Shown: positions 1 to 7,514 of the stretch, piece after piece
How the letters are laid out: every line of letters starts with the position of its first letter
Numbering within the stretch: the first letter of the stretch is position 1
Source: Streptomyces sp. AC558_RSS880
Lineage (GTDB): Bacteria; Actinomycetota; Actinomycetes; Streptomycetales; Streptomycetaceae
Assembly (NCBI RefSeq): GCF_019049255.1
Contig: NZ_JAGMUJ010000191.1
Span: 62,001 to 126,000 of the forward strand
Length of the DNA: 64,000 nt
Reading direction: 5' to 3'
Program-made: the position numbers and the translations under genes
The notes under the pieces: model-generated
What the model was told of the DNA's origin: nothing
The model's input: the letters and a program-made list of their open reading frames with translations, nothing else
Databases searched by the model: none

Positions 1-355
1 AGGCACCGGAGTTCACCCCCAGCAGGCCCGTGTCGGCGATCGGGTTGCGCGTGTACCCCTGGATCAGCGCCCCGCCGACCCCGAGGGCGACGCCCGCCAC
101 GATCGCGAGCACCGTCCGGGGCACCCGGACGGTCCGCACGATGAGCCGGATCTCGGTGAGCCGCTGGTCGGGGTCGGGCGGCGCGGACAGTCCGTGCCAC
201 ACCTCGGCGGGACTCAACGCGCGCGCGCCGACGGCCAGCGACACCGCCGCCGCGATCACGAGAATCCCCACCAGGGTGCCCAGACCCACAACCCGCCGCT
301 GCCGGACCCGTGTGGTGGCCACGGTCGCGGGGCGCTCCACTGCTGTCGTGCCCAT
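1..355 (-). CDS. cchC: Iron-siderophore ABC transporter permease, FecCD family (partial, 3' end outside window)
   Basis: This encodes a membrane permease subunit for import of ferric siderophore. Only the first ~118 residues lie in the window. They show an Arg-rich cytoplasmic start, a first membrane helix (GTLVGILVIAAAVSLAVGA), and the FecCD signature region reading RVPRTVLAIVAGVALGVGGA followed by LIQGYTRNPIADTGLLGVNS. The ATG at 353-355 lies 23 bp downstream of the cchB stop on the same strand, so the two are probably co-transcribed. The cchC assignment rests on gene order: in Streptomyces coelicolor the coelichelin cluster has cchB followed by cchC on one strand and cchA divergent, exactly as here. 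Any FecCD permease would look similar, so the symbol depends on context. Confidence 0.85.
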   Translation of the reverse strand, partial: MGTTAVERPATVATTRVRQRRVVGLGTLVGILVIAAAVSLAVGARALSPAEVWHGLSAPPDPDQRLTEIRLIVRTVRVPRTVLAIVAGVALGVGGALIQGYTRNPIADTGLLGVNSGA

Positions 356-378
356 GTGGACGTACGTTATCCCTTTGA

Positions 379-1740
379 TCAACCCTGGCGGGCGTGGTCG
401 CCCGTGCGGTCGGCGACCGTCCGGGCCTCGTCGGAGGCCGACTTGCGGCCCCGGTCGAGGAGCGAGTCCAGGATGTCGCCGACCCTGACGGCGGTGTTGG
501 ACAGCAGGGACGAGGTGATGCCGTGGGTGTGCTCCGTGCCGCCCTGCAGGTAGATCCCGCAGCCCAGTTCGGGGTCCGTCGCGACGCGGTAGTCACGCTC
601 GACACGGACCCGGCCCTCGTCGTCGCGCAGGCAGTGGTCGGCGACCTCGCCGAGCAGGCCGACGGGGTCGGCGGGGCTGTAACCGGTGGCGAAGACCGCC
701 ACGTCGGCGTCGAGGAGGGTCTCCTCGCCGGTGACGAGGGAGGTGACGGTGGCGCGCACCTTGTCCGGCGTCTCCTTGACGTCGGTGAGCCGGGAGACGT
801 TGAGGAAGCGCAGCCGCTCGGTGCCGAGGACCTTCTCCCGGTACATCTGCCGGTACAGGTCGTCGATCAGGTCGATGTCCACCACGGAGTAGTTGGTGTT
901 GCCGTGGTAGTCCATCAGCCGGCGCTTGACGGTCTCCGGCGCGGTGAAGAACTCGTCGACGGCCCCGGGGTCGAAGATGCGGTTGGCGAAGCTGCTGTCG
1001 TCGGCGGGGCTGTAGCCGTAGCGGGAGAAGACGGCGCAGACCTCGGCGTCGGGGAACCGGCGGTGGAGGTAGGCGACGTTCTCGGCGGCGCTCTGTCCGG
1101 CGCCCACGACGACGAACCGGGAGGGCGAGGTCCCCTCCAGTTCGTCGACCTTCGACAGGAGTTCGGAGTTGTGCCAGACACGGGCGCCGCGCTCCACGCC
1201 CTCCGGCATCAGGGGGCGCAGGCCGGTGCCGATGACGAGGTTGCGCGCGCGGTGGACCGCGAGTCCCTCCCCCGACCGGACCGTCACGTCCAGGTACTCC
1301 ACGGTGCCGTCACGGACCACGGGCATGACGCCGACGACCTCGTGGCCGTACGAGACCATGTCGTCGACCTGGCCGGCGGCCCACTCGAAGTAGTCGTGGA
1401 ACTCCACCCGCAGCGGGAAGAGGTTCTTGTGGTTGATGAAGTCGATCAGCCGTCCCCTGCTCTTGAGGTAGCACAGGAAGCTGTACTCGCTGGCCGGGTT
1501 CCGGAGCGTCACCAGGTCCTTGAGGAAGGACACTTGCATGGTCGCGTCGTCGATGAGCATGCCTCGGTGCCAGCCGAAGCGCGGCTGCTGCTCGAAGAAG
1601 TGCGCGGTGACCGCTTCCTCACCGCCGACGCGTGCGTTGTGCTCGCTGAGCGCGATCGCCATGGCCACGTTGGACGGCCCGAAGCCGATACCAATGAGGT
1701 CGTGGATCAGAAGGGCGTCGCCGGGACGAGCCTGTGCCAT
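379..1740 (-). CDS. cchB: L-ornithine N5-monooxygenase, coelichelin type
   Basis: This is a flavin- and NADPH-dependent enzyme that hydroxylates the delta-amino group of ornithine, the first step to the hydroxamate ligands of coelichelin. The 453-aa length is normal for the SidA/PvdA/CchB family. The FAD-binding glycine motif GIGFGPSNVAMA is at residues ~17-28, the NADP-binding motif VVVGAGQSAAENVAYLH lies near residue 210, and the family ATGY motif is near 350. The ATG at 1740 has a GGGAG ribosome site 5-6 bases upstream. It is transcribed away from cchA across a 266-bp spacer holding two iron boxes, so repression by a DmdR/IdeR-type regulator under iron sufficiency is expected. cchC follows on the same strand. 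Confidence 0.93.
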   Translation of the reverse strand: MAQARPGDALLIHDLIGIGFGPSNVAMAIALSEHNARVGGEEAVTAHFFEQQPRFGWHRGMLIDDATMQVSFLKDLVTLRNPASEYSFLCYLKSRGRLIDFINHKNLFPLRVEFHDYFEWAAGQVDDMVSYGHEVVGVMPVVRDGTVEYLDVTVRSGEGLAVHRARNLVIGTGLRPLMPEGVERGARVWHNSELLSKVDELEGTSPSRFVVVGAGQSAAENVAYLHRRFPDAEVCAVFSRYGYSPADDSSFANRIFDPGAVDEFFTAPETVKRRLMDYHGNTNYSVVDIDLIDDLYRQMYREKVLGTERLRFLNVSRLTDVKETPDKVRATVTSLVTGEETLLDADVAVFATGYSPADPVGLLGEVADHCLRDDEGRVRVERDYRVATDPELGCGIYLQGGTEHTHGITSSLLSNTAVRVGDILDSLLDRGRKSASDEARTVADRTGDHARQG

Positions 1741-1846
1741 GTCACTCCCATCGTGCGGTGCGGCGGCCGTGCGGGGGCAGGCAGCCGTTGGTCATGCATC
1801 GGGAAGTACGGGCGTCCGGGCACGCCGAAGATCAGCTGCCCCGAAC

Positions 1847-1865
1847 TTAGGTAAGGCTAAGCTCA
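1847..1865. promoter_or_regulatory. Iron box (DmdR1/IdeR-type operator) proximal to cchB
   Basis: The 19-mer TTAGGTAAGGCTAAGCTCA closely matches the actinobacterial iron-box consensus TTAGGTTAGGCTMACCTAA. It lies 107 bp upstream of the cchB start. It probably binds iron-loaded DmdR1/IdeR to repress the minus-strand cchB-cchC transcript. Confidence 0.8.
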
Positions 1866-1950
1866 GCCCCGCGGGGCTGTCCATAGACAAAACGGGCACC
1901 CGGGGGCGCGCCGACCGCCAACACACGCCCCCATGCGCCCCGTTGACCAC

Positions 1951-1969
1951 TTAGGTAAGCCTTGCTTTA
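1951..1969. promoter_or_regulatory. Iron box (DmdR1/IdeR-type operator) proximal to cchA
   Basis: The 19-mer TTAGGTAAGCCTTGCTTTA is a second iron-box match, 38 bp upstream of the cchA start codon. The left half is near-perfect; the right half is degenerate. With the site at 1847 it gives one operator per divergent transcript. Confidence 0.75.
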
Positions 1970-2006
1970 CTGATCGCGGTCATTCCCTGCCCCGAGGAGG
2001 AACCCC

Positions 2007-2954
2007 ATGCGGGTCGTCATGTTCGGCTACCAGACCTGGGGGCACCGCACCCTGCGAGCCCTCCTGGACTCCGAGCACGACGTGGTCCTGGTCGTGACCC
2101 ACCCCAAGAGCGAGCACGCGTACGAGAAGATCTGGAGCGACTCGGTCGCCGACCTCGCCGAGGAGAACGGCGTACCGGTCGTGATCCGCAACCGCCCCGA
2201 CGACGACGAGCTGTTCGACCGCCTCAAGGAGGCCGACCCGGACGTCATCGTGGCCAACAACTGGCGTACGTGGATCCCCCCGCGCATCTTCGGCCTGCCC
2301 CGCCACGGCACCCTGAACGTGCACGACTCGCTGCTGCCGAAGTACGCCGGCTTCTCCCCGCTGATCTGGGCGCTCATCAACGGCGAACCCGAAGTGGGCG
2401 TCACCGCGCACATGATGAACGACGAGCTCGACGCCGGCGACATCGTGCGGCAGGAGTCGGTCCCGGTCGGACCGACGGACACCGCGACCGACCTCTTCCA
2501 CAAGACCGTCGACCTCATCGCGCCGGTCACCATCGGCGCCCTCGACCTGATCGCCTCCGGGCGGACGGAGTTCACCCAGCAGGACCGCTCGCAGGCGAGC
2601 TTCTTCCACAAGCGGTCCATCGAGGACAGCCGCATCGACTGGACGTGGCCGGCCGCGGACCTGGAGCGCCTGGTCCGCGCCCAGTCCGAGCCGTATCCCA
2701 GCGCCTTCACCTTCCACAAGGGCAAGCGGCTCGAGGTCCTGGCCGCCGTCGTCTCCGAGGGGCGGTACGGCGGCACGCCCGGCCGCGTCTTCTACCGCGA
2801 GGGCGACGGCGTGGTGATCGTCGCCGGCGCCGACGCCCGCACCGGCCGCAACCACGGCCTCGCCATCACCCGCGTACGGACCGAGGACGGCCGGGAGCTG
2901 CCCGCGACCGAGTACTTCACCTCCATGGGCGGCTATCTGACCAACCGCCCCTGA
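2007..2954 (+). CDS. cchA: Hydroxyornithine formyltransferase, coelichelin type
   Basis: This is a methionyl-tRNA formyltransferase-fold enzyme that would transfer the formyl group of N10-formyltetrahydrofolate to N5-hydroxyornithine. The product is the N5-formyl-N5-hydroxyornithine unit of coelichelin. The 315-aa protein has the catalytic formyltransferase region LNVHDSLLPKYAGFSPLIW followed by a D-x-G-D-I loop (DELDAGDIVRQ), and a C-terminal oligonucleotide-binding-like domain. The GAGGAGG site at 1994-2000 fixes the ATG at 2007. It is divergent from cchB with iron boxes between them, and a very strong terminator follows. The cchH synthetase is not in the window; in S. coelicolor it lies beyond the transporter genes, i.e. 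left of this window. Confidence 0.92.
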   Translation: MRVVMFGYQTWGHRTLRALLDSEHDVVLVVTHPKSEHAYEKIWSDSVADLAEENGVPVVIRNRPDDDELFDRLKEADPDVIVANNWRTWIPPRIFGLPRHGTLNVHDSLLPKYAGFSPLIWALINGEPEVGVTAHMMNDELDAGDIVRQESVPVGPTDTATDLFHKTVDLIAPVTIGALDLIASGRTEFTQQDRSQASFFHKRSIEDSRIDWTWPAADLERLVRAQSEPYPSAFTFHKGKRLEVLAAVVSEGRYGGTPGRVFYREGDGVVIVAGADARTGRNHGLAITRVRTEDGRELPATEYFTSMGGYLTNRP

Positions 2955-2959
2955 GCCGT

Positions 2960-3022
2960 CGTCGCCGCTTCCGCCCCGCGGCCGGCGCGGGGCCGTCCGG
3001 CCGCGGGGCGGAAGCGGCGACG
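2960..3022 (+). terminator. Perfect 26-bp stem-loop terminator after cchA
   Basis: A 26-bp perfect inverted repeat (arms 2960-2985 and 2997-3022) with an 11-base loop begins 5 bp after the cchA stop. There is no U-tract, as is usual for Streptomyces terminators. Confidence 0.85.
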
Positions 3023-3051
3023 CCCGAGGTGCTCGAGGGCGACATCGGCGC

Positions 3052-3082
3052 TTGACCTCAAGCGGACTTGAGCTTCTACGTT
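3052..3082 (+). promoter_or_regulatory. SoxR/MerR-type promoter of the VOC gene
   Basis: A -35 TTGACC (3052-3057) and a -10-like TACGTT (3077-3082) are separated by 19 bp, the over-long spacer typical of MerR-family activated promoters. The spacer holds the dyad CTCAAG-CGGA-CTTGAG (3057-3072), which matches the core of known SoxR boxes. Redox-cycling control by SoxR is inferred; no soxR gene is in the window. Confidence 0.7.
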
Positions 3083-3133
3083 CGTCGCACAGCCGCGGGA
3101 ACCGACCGGCGGTGCCTTTCGAGGAGGTTCGTC

Positions 3134-3619
3134 ATGGCCGAGCGCACAGCCGACATCGAGATCCCCGACCGCTACCGGTATGCCGTGGTCCCGCACATCA
3201 TGGTCGACGACGCCGCCGCGGCCATCGACTTCTACCGGCGGGCGTTCGGTGCCCGTGAGGACTTCAGGGTCGATGCCCCGGGCGGCGGGATCCTGCACGC
3301 CGAGATCACCATCGGGCGGTCGGCGTTGATGCTGGGCGACGCGAGCGTGGACGAGGCGGAGGCGGGCTCCTTCGCCGCGCCGGCCTCGCTCGGCGGGGGC
3401 ACCTCCGTCACGCTGCACGTCTTCGTGCCGGACGTCGACAGCCTGGCGGAGCGCGCGGAGACGGCCGGCGCCGAGATCCTCCAGCCGCCGACCGACATGT
3501 TCCACGGCGACCGCACCGTCATCCTCAAGGACCCCTCGGGTCACATATGGGTCTTCCTGACTCACCTGGAGGACGTCTCGGAGGAGGAGCTCCGGCGCCG
3601 CCTGGCCGCCGCCGGGTGA
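3134..3619 (+). CDS. VOC superfamily (glyoxalase/bleomycin-resistance fold, PhnB-like) protein
   Basis: A 161-aa member of the vicinal oxygen chelate superfamily with two beta-alpha-beta-beta-beta halves. It opens with YAVVPHIMVDDAAAAIDFY, a PhnB/YdcE-type start, and ends with DRTVILKDPSGHIWVFLTHL. The substrate cannot be read from sequence. ATG 3134 is chosen because GAGGAGG lies at 3121-3127; the reading frame is open back to 3068, but that would start inside the SoxR-like promoter. The SoxR-type promoter suggests a role in handling redox-cycling compounds or electrophiles. Its last 58 bases overlap the convergent esterase gene at 3562-4521. Confidence 0.85.
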   Translation: MAERTADIEIPDRYRYAVVPHIMVDDAAAAIDFYRRAFGAREDFRVDAPGGGILHAEITIGRSALMLGDASVDEAEAGSFAAPASLGGGTSVTLHVFVPDVDSLAERAETAGAEILQPPTDMFHGDRTVILKDPSGHIWVFLTHLEDVSEEELRRRLAAAG

Positions 3620-4521
3620 CCGCCCTCGGTGGGCACCGCCGTGCGGCGGCGGGCGAAGTCCATGGTGCGGGCGAAGCAGTCCTCGACGTCGTCGTCGGTC
3701 AGGCCCACCCAGAGGTGGTTGCCGCCGCCGAGGAGACGCAGGTCGGGGTCGTGACCGGCGGCCCGCAGGGCGTCGGCGAGGCGGACGGACTGCCGGGCGG
3801 GGACCAGCACGTCGTCGGTGCCGTGGAGGAGCAGGAAGGGCGGCGCCTGGGGGCCGACGTGGGTGACCGGGCTGGCGTCGCGGGCCGTGCCGGTCCGCTC
3901 CGCCGGGGCGCCGCCGAGCAGCAGGGCCTCGAAACCGGCCGGGTCATGGGCGTCGTAGGCGCCCTCGGGGTGGTCCTCGGCGAGTGCGGGCAGATCGGTG
4001 GGGGCGTACCAGGTGACGCAGCCGGAGACGGTGCCGGCGGGCCGGGTGAGGGCGGTCAGGGCGGCGAGGTGTCCGCCGGCCGACTCGCCCCACAGGACGG
4101 TCCGCGCGGTGTCCAGGCCGAGGTCGGCGGCGCGGGTGCGCAGCCAGGTGAGGCAGGCGGCCAGGTCGTCGGTCTGGGCGGGGTGGGAGGCCTCACCGCT
4201 GAGGCGGTAGTCGGGGCAGGCGACGGCGAACCCGGCCCGGGCGAGCCGGGCGAAGGGGCCGGGGTTCCAGTGGCGGAAGCGGGGGCCGAGGTCGTCGCGC
4301 AGGCCCGTGCGCCAGGCGCCGCCGTGGACGAAGACCACGACCGGGACGGGGCCGGCGGGGTCTTCGGGGAGCCACAGGTCGACGGCGAGCGGACGGCTGC
4401 CCTCGGGGACGGCGTAGACGGCGCCGCGCAGCAGTCGCACGCCGTCGGCGGGGTGCGCGGGGTGCGGCAGGGGCAGCGCGGCCGGATCTGGCGGGGCCAG
4501 GAGGTGGAGGGGGAACGTCAC
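3562..4521 (-). CDS. Alpha/beta hydrolase (BD-FAE/hormone-sensitive-lipase-like esterase)
   Basis: A 319-aa serine esterase. The oxyanion-hole motif is VVVFVHGGAWR, the nucleophile elbow is TVLWGESAGGH, the acid is in LLLHGTDDVLVPA, and the catalytic His is in LLGGGNHLWVG; all triad residues are present. There is no signal peptide, so it is cytoplasmic. GTG 4521 lies 15 bp after the amidohydrolase stop, making it the last gene of the 6454-3562 operon. Within that operon it could hydrolyse the ester (depside) released by the quercetinase; this is inference. The Arg/Ser-rich last ~25 residues overlap the convergent VOC gene and may be a non-conserved tail. Confidence 0.85.
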   Translation of the reverse strand: MTFPLHLLAPPDPAALPLPHPAHPADGVRLLRGAVYAVPEGSRPLAVDLWLPEDPAGPVPVVVFVHGGAWRTGLRDDLGPRFRHWNPGPFARLARAGFAVACPDYRLSGEASHPAQTDDLAACLTWLRTRAADLGLDTARTVLWGESAGGHLAALTALTRPAGTVSGCVTWYAPTDLPALAEDHPEGAYDAHDPAGFEALLLGGAPAERTGTARDASPVTHVGPQAPPFLLLHGTDDVLVPARQSVRLADALRAAGHDPDLRLLGGGNHLWVGLTDDDVEDCFARTMDFARRRTAVPTEGGHPAAARRRRSSSSETSSR

Positions 4522-4536
4522 GGTGGGTGCCTTACG

Positions 4537-5502
4537 TCAGCGGGCCGTGCGGGGCAGGATGCGGCGGGCGTTGGCGGTGGTGAGCGCGCGCCAGTCGCGG
4601 GCGCCGTCGGGTGCCGGGGCGGCGTCCAGGCCCGCGACGTGGGCCTCCACCCCGGCGGCGGGGGTCCAGCAGTGGTCGCTGCCGTACAGGAGGCGGTCGC
4701 TGCCGACGAGGTTCAGCAGGGCGGGGAGCTGGCGGGGCAGCGCGGGTCCCGCGAGGTCGTAGTGGAGGCGGCGGAGTTGTTCGACGGCGCCGGGGGCCTC
4801 GGTGCCCTCGGGCATGAACATCCTCATGAAGCCGTCGATGCGGTCGGCCAGCACCGGCAGGGCGCCACCGCAGTGCGGCACGATCACCGTGAGGTCGCGG
4901 TGGCGGTCCAGTGTTCCGGCCATGAGCAGGTCGGTGACGGTGCGGGCGGTGTCGAAGATGAACTCGATCATCGGCCGGGGACGTCCGAGGGCGGACCGCT
5001 CCCAGCACACCGGGGACGTGGGGTGCAGGAAGACGACGGCGCGGCGCCGGTCGAGTTCGGCCCAGACGGGCTCCAGGTCCGGGTCGCCGAGGTAGGTGCC
5101 GTGGGTGTTGGTCTCCAGGATCACTCCGTCGGCGTGCAGGGTGTCGTAGGCGTACGCGATCTCCTCCAGGGCGCCGTCGACGTCCGGGAGCGGCAGTGAG
5201 GCGAACAGGCCGAAGCGGCCCGGGTGTTCGCGTACGGTCTCGGCGCCGGCCTCGTTGACCTCGCGGGCCAGGCGGCGGGCGGCGGTGTCGTCGCCGAAGT
5301 GGACGCCCGGTGAGGAGATCGAGAGCATCGAGGTCTCGATGGAGCAGCGGTCCATCAGCTCCAGGTGCGCGGCCGCCGACCAGGTGGGCCAGGCGGGGAC
5401 CCCGTCGGGGAGTTCGTGTCCGGCCTCGCGGGCCCGGCGGACGTAGGAGTCGGTGAGGAAGTGGGCGTGGACGTCGAGGTATCCGGGGGTGTCAGGGGAC
5501 AC
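4537..5502 (-). CDS. Metal-dependent amidohydrolase of the ACMSD/aromatic decarboxylase type
   Basis: A 321-aa TIM-barrel protein of amidohydrolase_2. The metal-binding YLDVHAHF is at residues ~8-15, FLHP is near 160, VIVPHCGGAL near 215 and the terminal Asp motif LYGSDHCW near 275. These match the aminocarboxymuconate-semialdehyde decarboxylase / gamma-resorcylate decarboxylase subgroup, which removes CO2 non-oxidatively from hydroxylated aromatic acids. GTG 5502 (AAGGAA upstream) overlaps the XapX gene by 11 bp, so translation is coupled. In context a 2,4,6-trihydroxybenzoate-like substrate is attractive, but hydrolase activity cannot be excluded. Confidence 0.85.
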   Translation of the reverse strand: MSPDTPGYLDVHAHFLTDSYVRRAREAGHELPDGVPAWPTWSAAAHLELMDRCSIETSMLSISSPGVHFGDDTAARRLAREVNEAGAETVREHPGRFGLFASLPLPDVDGALEEIAYAYDTLHADGVILETNTHGTYLGDPDLEPVWAELDRRRAVVFLHPTSPVCWERSALGRPRPMIEFIFDTARTVTDLLMAGTLDRHRDLTVIVPHCGGALPVLADRIDGFMRMFMPEGTEAPGAVEQLRRLHYDLAGPALPRQLPALLNLVGSDRLLYGSDHCWTPAAGVEAHVAGLDAAPAPDGARDWRALTTANARRILPRTAR

Positions 5503-5743
5503 GGGTGGTTCCTTCTTCTGCGGCGGACGGAGGAGGGGCGGGACGGCGCCGGGTCGGGCGGTCGCGTACGGCGGTGGCGGCGCGTTCGCCGAGCACGATG
5601 CCGGCCAGCCCGGCCAGGCCGAGGAGCGGCGGGGCGGGTGAGGTGAGGTCCATCGCCCAGTAGAGCGCCCCCATGAGCAGACCGGCGGCGAAGGAGAGGG
5701 CGGCCTTGCGGAGGAAGCCGCGCGTGGCTCCGGTGGCGCTCAC
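5492..5743 (-). CDS. XapX domain small membrane protein (longer copy)
   Basis: An 83-aa protein with two predicted membrane segments (residues ~10-30 and ~35-52) and the XapX signature SPAPPLLGLAGLAGIVLGE, followed by a basic Pro/Arg tail. XapX proteins are small membrane proteins of unknown function, often beside aromatic-acid catabolic genes. The GTG start overlaps the stop of the upstream XapX gene (GTGA), and its own end overlaps the amidohydrolase start. Two adjacent XapX genes may form a paired, dual-topology-like membrane complex; that is inference. Confidence 0.75.
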   Translation of the reverse strand: MSATGATRGFLRKAALSFAAGLLMGALYWAMDLTSPAPPLLGLAGLAGIVLGERAATAVRDRPTRRRPAPPPSAAEEGTTRVP

Positions 5744-5886
5744 AGGGTCTCCAGCACGGCCTGGCCCAGCAGCATGCCCAGCAGTCCGGCCAGCGCGACG
5801 GGGGGCGGTGCGGGCGACTCGACCCGCACCAGCACGTAGGCCACGCCGACCAGCGTTCCGGCGATCAGTGCCTCGAGGTACGGCAT
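5740..5886 (-). CDS. XapX domain small membrane peptide (48 aa)
   Basis: A short gene reading MPYLEALIAGTLVGVAYVL, then RVESPAPPPVALAGLLGMLL and a short tail. It is essentially a minimal XapX domain with two hydrophobic segments around the conserved SPAPP turn. The ATG at 5886 lies 7 bp after the quercetinase stop, and the stop overlaps the next XapX gene by 4 bp. Position, coupling and motif make it convincing despite its size. Function is unknown; membrane uptake or export of aromatic compounds is a guess. Confidence 0.8.
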   Translation of the reverse strand: MPYLEALIAGTLVGVAYVLVRVESPAPPPVALAGLLGMLLGQAVLETL

Positions 5887-5893
5887 GGACCGC

Positions 5894-6454
5894 TCAGCTT
5901 CCGGTGCGCCACTTGTGATCGGGCAGGAAGGTCACGTCGTACCGCTGCGGCACGGTGCCGAACTTGTGCGGCTCGGGCACGAACGGCCGCCGGGGCAGGC
6001 CGAGTTCGTCGGTGGGGGTGCCGAGGTTCTCGAAGAACCGCTCGAAGGTGCCGCCCGGTCCCGCGGCCACGCCGACGATCCGGCTGTGGTGGCGTTCGAT
6101 GCGGTAGGCGTGCGGGCAGTTCTTGGGCACGAACCCGAAGTCGCCCGCGGTGAGCAGCTTCTCGTACTGCTCGCCCTCGAGGTCCTCGACGAACAGCCGC
6201 ACCGCGCCGTCGGTGATGTAGAAGACCTCGTAGGTGTCGGGGTGGGAGTGGGCGGGGATGATGTCGCCCTTCGGGCCCTCGCAGGTGAAGAAGTTGAAGG
6301 TGTTCTCGGTCTGCTCGCCGCCGGCGTAGACGGTGAACAGGTCGGTGAACAGGTGGGCGCGGTCGCCCTGGCCCTTCTCGATGAAGTACGGCTTGCCCGG
6401 CTCGGGCGGGATGTGGGAGCGCTCGCGGTAGCGGGTGGCGAACTCGATGGTCAT
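5894..6454 (-). CDS. queD: Quercetin 2,3-dioxygenase, monocupin type
   Basis: A 186-aa single-cupin protein, the size of the Streptomyces sp. FLA quercetinase QueD. The enzyme opens the flavonol O-heterocycle with release of carbon monoxide, yielding a depside. The metal-binding motif is visible in IIPAHSHPDTYEVFYITDGA (H-x-H-x4-E) with the second-motif His in VPKNCPHAYRI, giving a 3-His/1-Glu site. ATG 6454 is chosen over an upstream in-frame ATG because GGAAGGA lies just upstream of it. It is first of a five-gene operon and divergent from an AraC regulator. The symbol follows Streptomyces sp. FLA usage and is unrelated to queuosine queD. Confidence 0.88.
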   Translation of the reverse strand: MTIEFATRYRERSHIPPEPGKPYFIEKGQGDRAHLFTDLFTVYAGGEQTENTFNFFTCEGPKGDIIPAHSHPDTYEVFYITDGAVRLFVEDLEGEQYEKLLTAGDFGFVPKNCPHAYRIERHHSRIVGVAAGPGGTFERFFENLGTPTDELGLPRRPFVPEPHKFGTVPQRYDVTFLPDHKWRTGS

Positions 6455-6599
6455 GGTGGTCCTTCCCGTCGGAGAAGTGGGAGAAAGAAGAAAAAGGGAC
6501 TCGGCCGGGATGCCGACGGCTCGCCCCGTGCCCGTCACGGCTCGTGTTCTTCACGCTAAACCGGCGGGGAGGGGCGGACTGCGTACACTCGGGCATGCG

Positions 6600-7505
6600 A
6601 TGAAGGAAAACGGACAGTTCCCCGTGGGCCGTGGACCGGCCGGCGTCCCCGCCCTGGCCTACCGCCCGACGCCCGGCAGGCCGCCGGGTCTGGAGGTCCT
6701 CGACCTGCCGGGCCTCGCCGCCCGCGCCGAGGAGCGGGGGCTGCCCCTCACGGTGCCCGGACGTCCGGCCTTCCACGTGGTCGTCGCGGCCCGCGGCGGG
6801 CGGCTCGCGTGCTCGGTGGACTTCACCTCGTACCTCCTCACGCCGGGCGACTGGCTGTGGGTGTGGCCCGGGCAGGTGCTCCGGTTCCCCGACGGGCACC
6901 GGGGCTGCGACGCCACCGTCCTGGTCTTCCCGACGGGTTTCCCCGGCGCGGCGACGGACGCGCTCATCCGGGACGGCGCGCACGTCCCGCACCGCCTCGT
7001 CACGCCGGACGAGCCGCGGCAGAGATCCCTGCTGCGGCTCCTGGACGCCCTGGTCGAGGAGTACGCCGCGCTGTCCGACCTGTCGCTGGAGGCGTACGTC
7101 GAGACGCTGCGGAACCTGCTGTCGGTGATCCTGATCCGGCTCGTCCATCTCACCGACCCGCGACGGCGGGGGCGTGACGGCGGCGGCGAACCGTTCCAGC
7201 TGTTCCGTGAGGCCGTCGAGGAGGACTTCCGCCGGACCCACCGGGTCGAGGACTACGCCGCCCGGCTCGGCTACAGTCCCCGCACCCTGACCCGGGCCAC
7301 CCGGGCGGCCCTCGGCTGCGGCGCCAAGCGCTACATCGACGACCGGGTGCTGCTGGAGGCGAAGCGTCTGCTGGTCCACAGCTCGCTGCCGCCCGCCGCC
7401 ATCAGCGAGCACATCGGGTTCACCTACCCGACGGTCTTCAGCGCCTTCTTCCGTCAGCGCACCGGCATGACGCCGACCGAGTTCCGGTCGCTGACGAAGC
7501 CCTGA
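6600..7505 (+). CDS. AraC-family transcriptional regulator
   Basis: A 301-aa protein with an AraC-binding-like N-terminal sensing domain and two helix-turn-helix units at residues ~210-300 (DYAARLGYSPRTLTRATRA and AAISEHIGFTYPTVFSAFFR). It is divergent from the quercetinase operon across 145 bp and is the likely flavonoid-responsive regulator. ATG 6600 is preferred to an upstream start at 6435, which would run back into the quercetinase gene. A TACACT hexamer at 6584-6589 only 10 bases before the ATG suggests a leaderless or nearly leaderless transcript. Confidence 0.85.
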   Translation: MKENGQFPVGRGPAGVPALAYRPTPGRPPGLEVLDLPGLAARAEERGLPLTVPGRPAFHVVVAARGGRLACSVDFTSYLLTPGDWLWVWPGQVLRFPDGHRGCDATVLVFPTGFPGAATDALIRDGAHVPHRLVTPDEPRQRSLLRLLDALVEEYAALSDLSLEAYVETLRNLLSVILIRLVHLTDPRRRGRDGGGEPFQLFREAVEEDFRRTHRVEDYAARLGYSPRTLTRATRAALGCGAKRYIDDRVLLEAKRLLVHSSLPPAAISEHIGFTYPTVFSAFFRQRTGMTPTEFRSLTKP

Positions 7506-7514
7506 AGGCGGGGG

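Noticed and set aside
3547..5199. 550-codon plus-strand frame across the esterase and amidohydrolase
   Set aside because: No ribosome site or motifs; overlaps two catalytically complete genes on the other strand.
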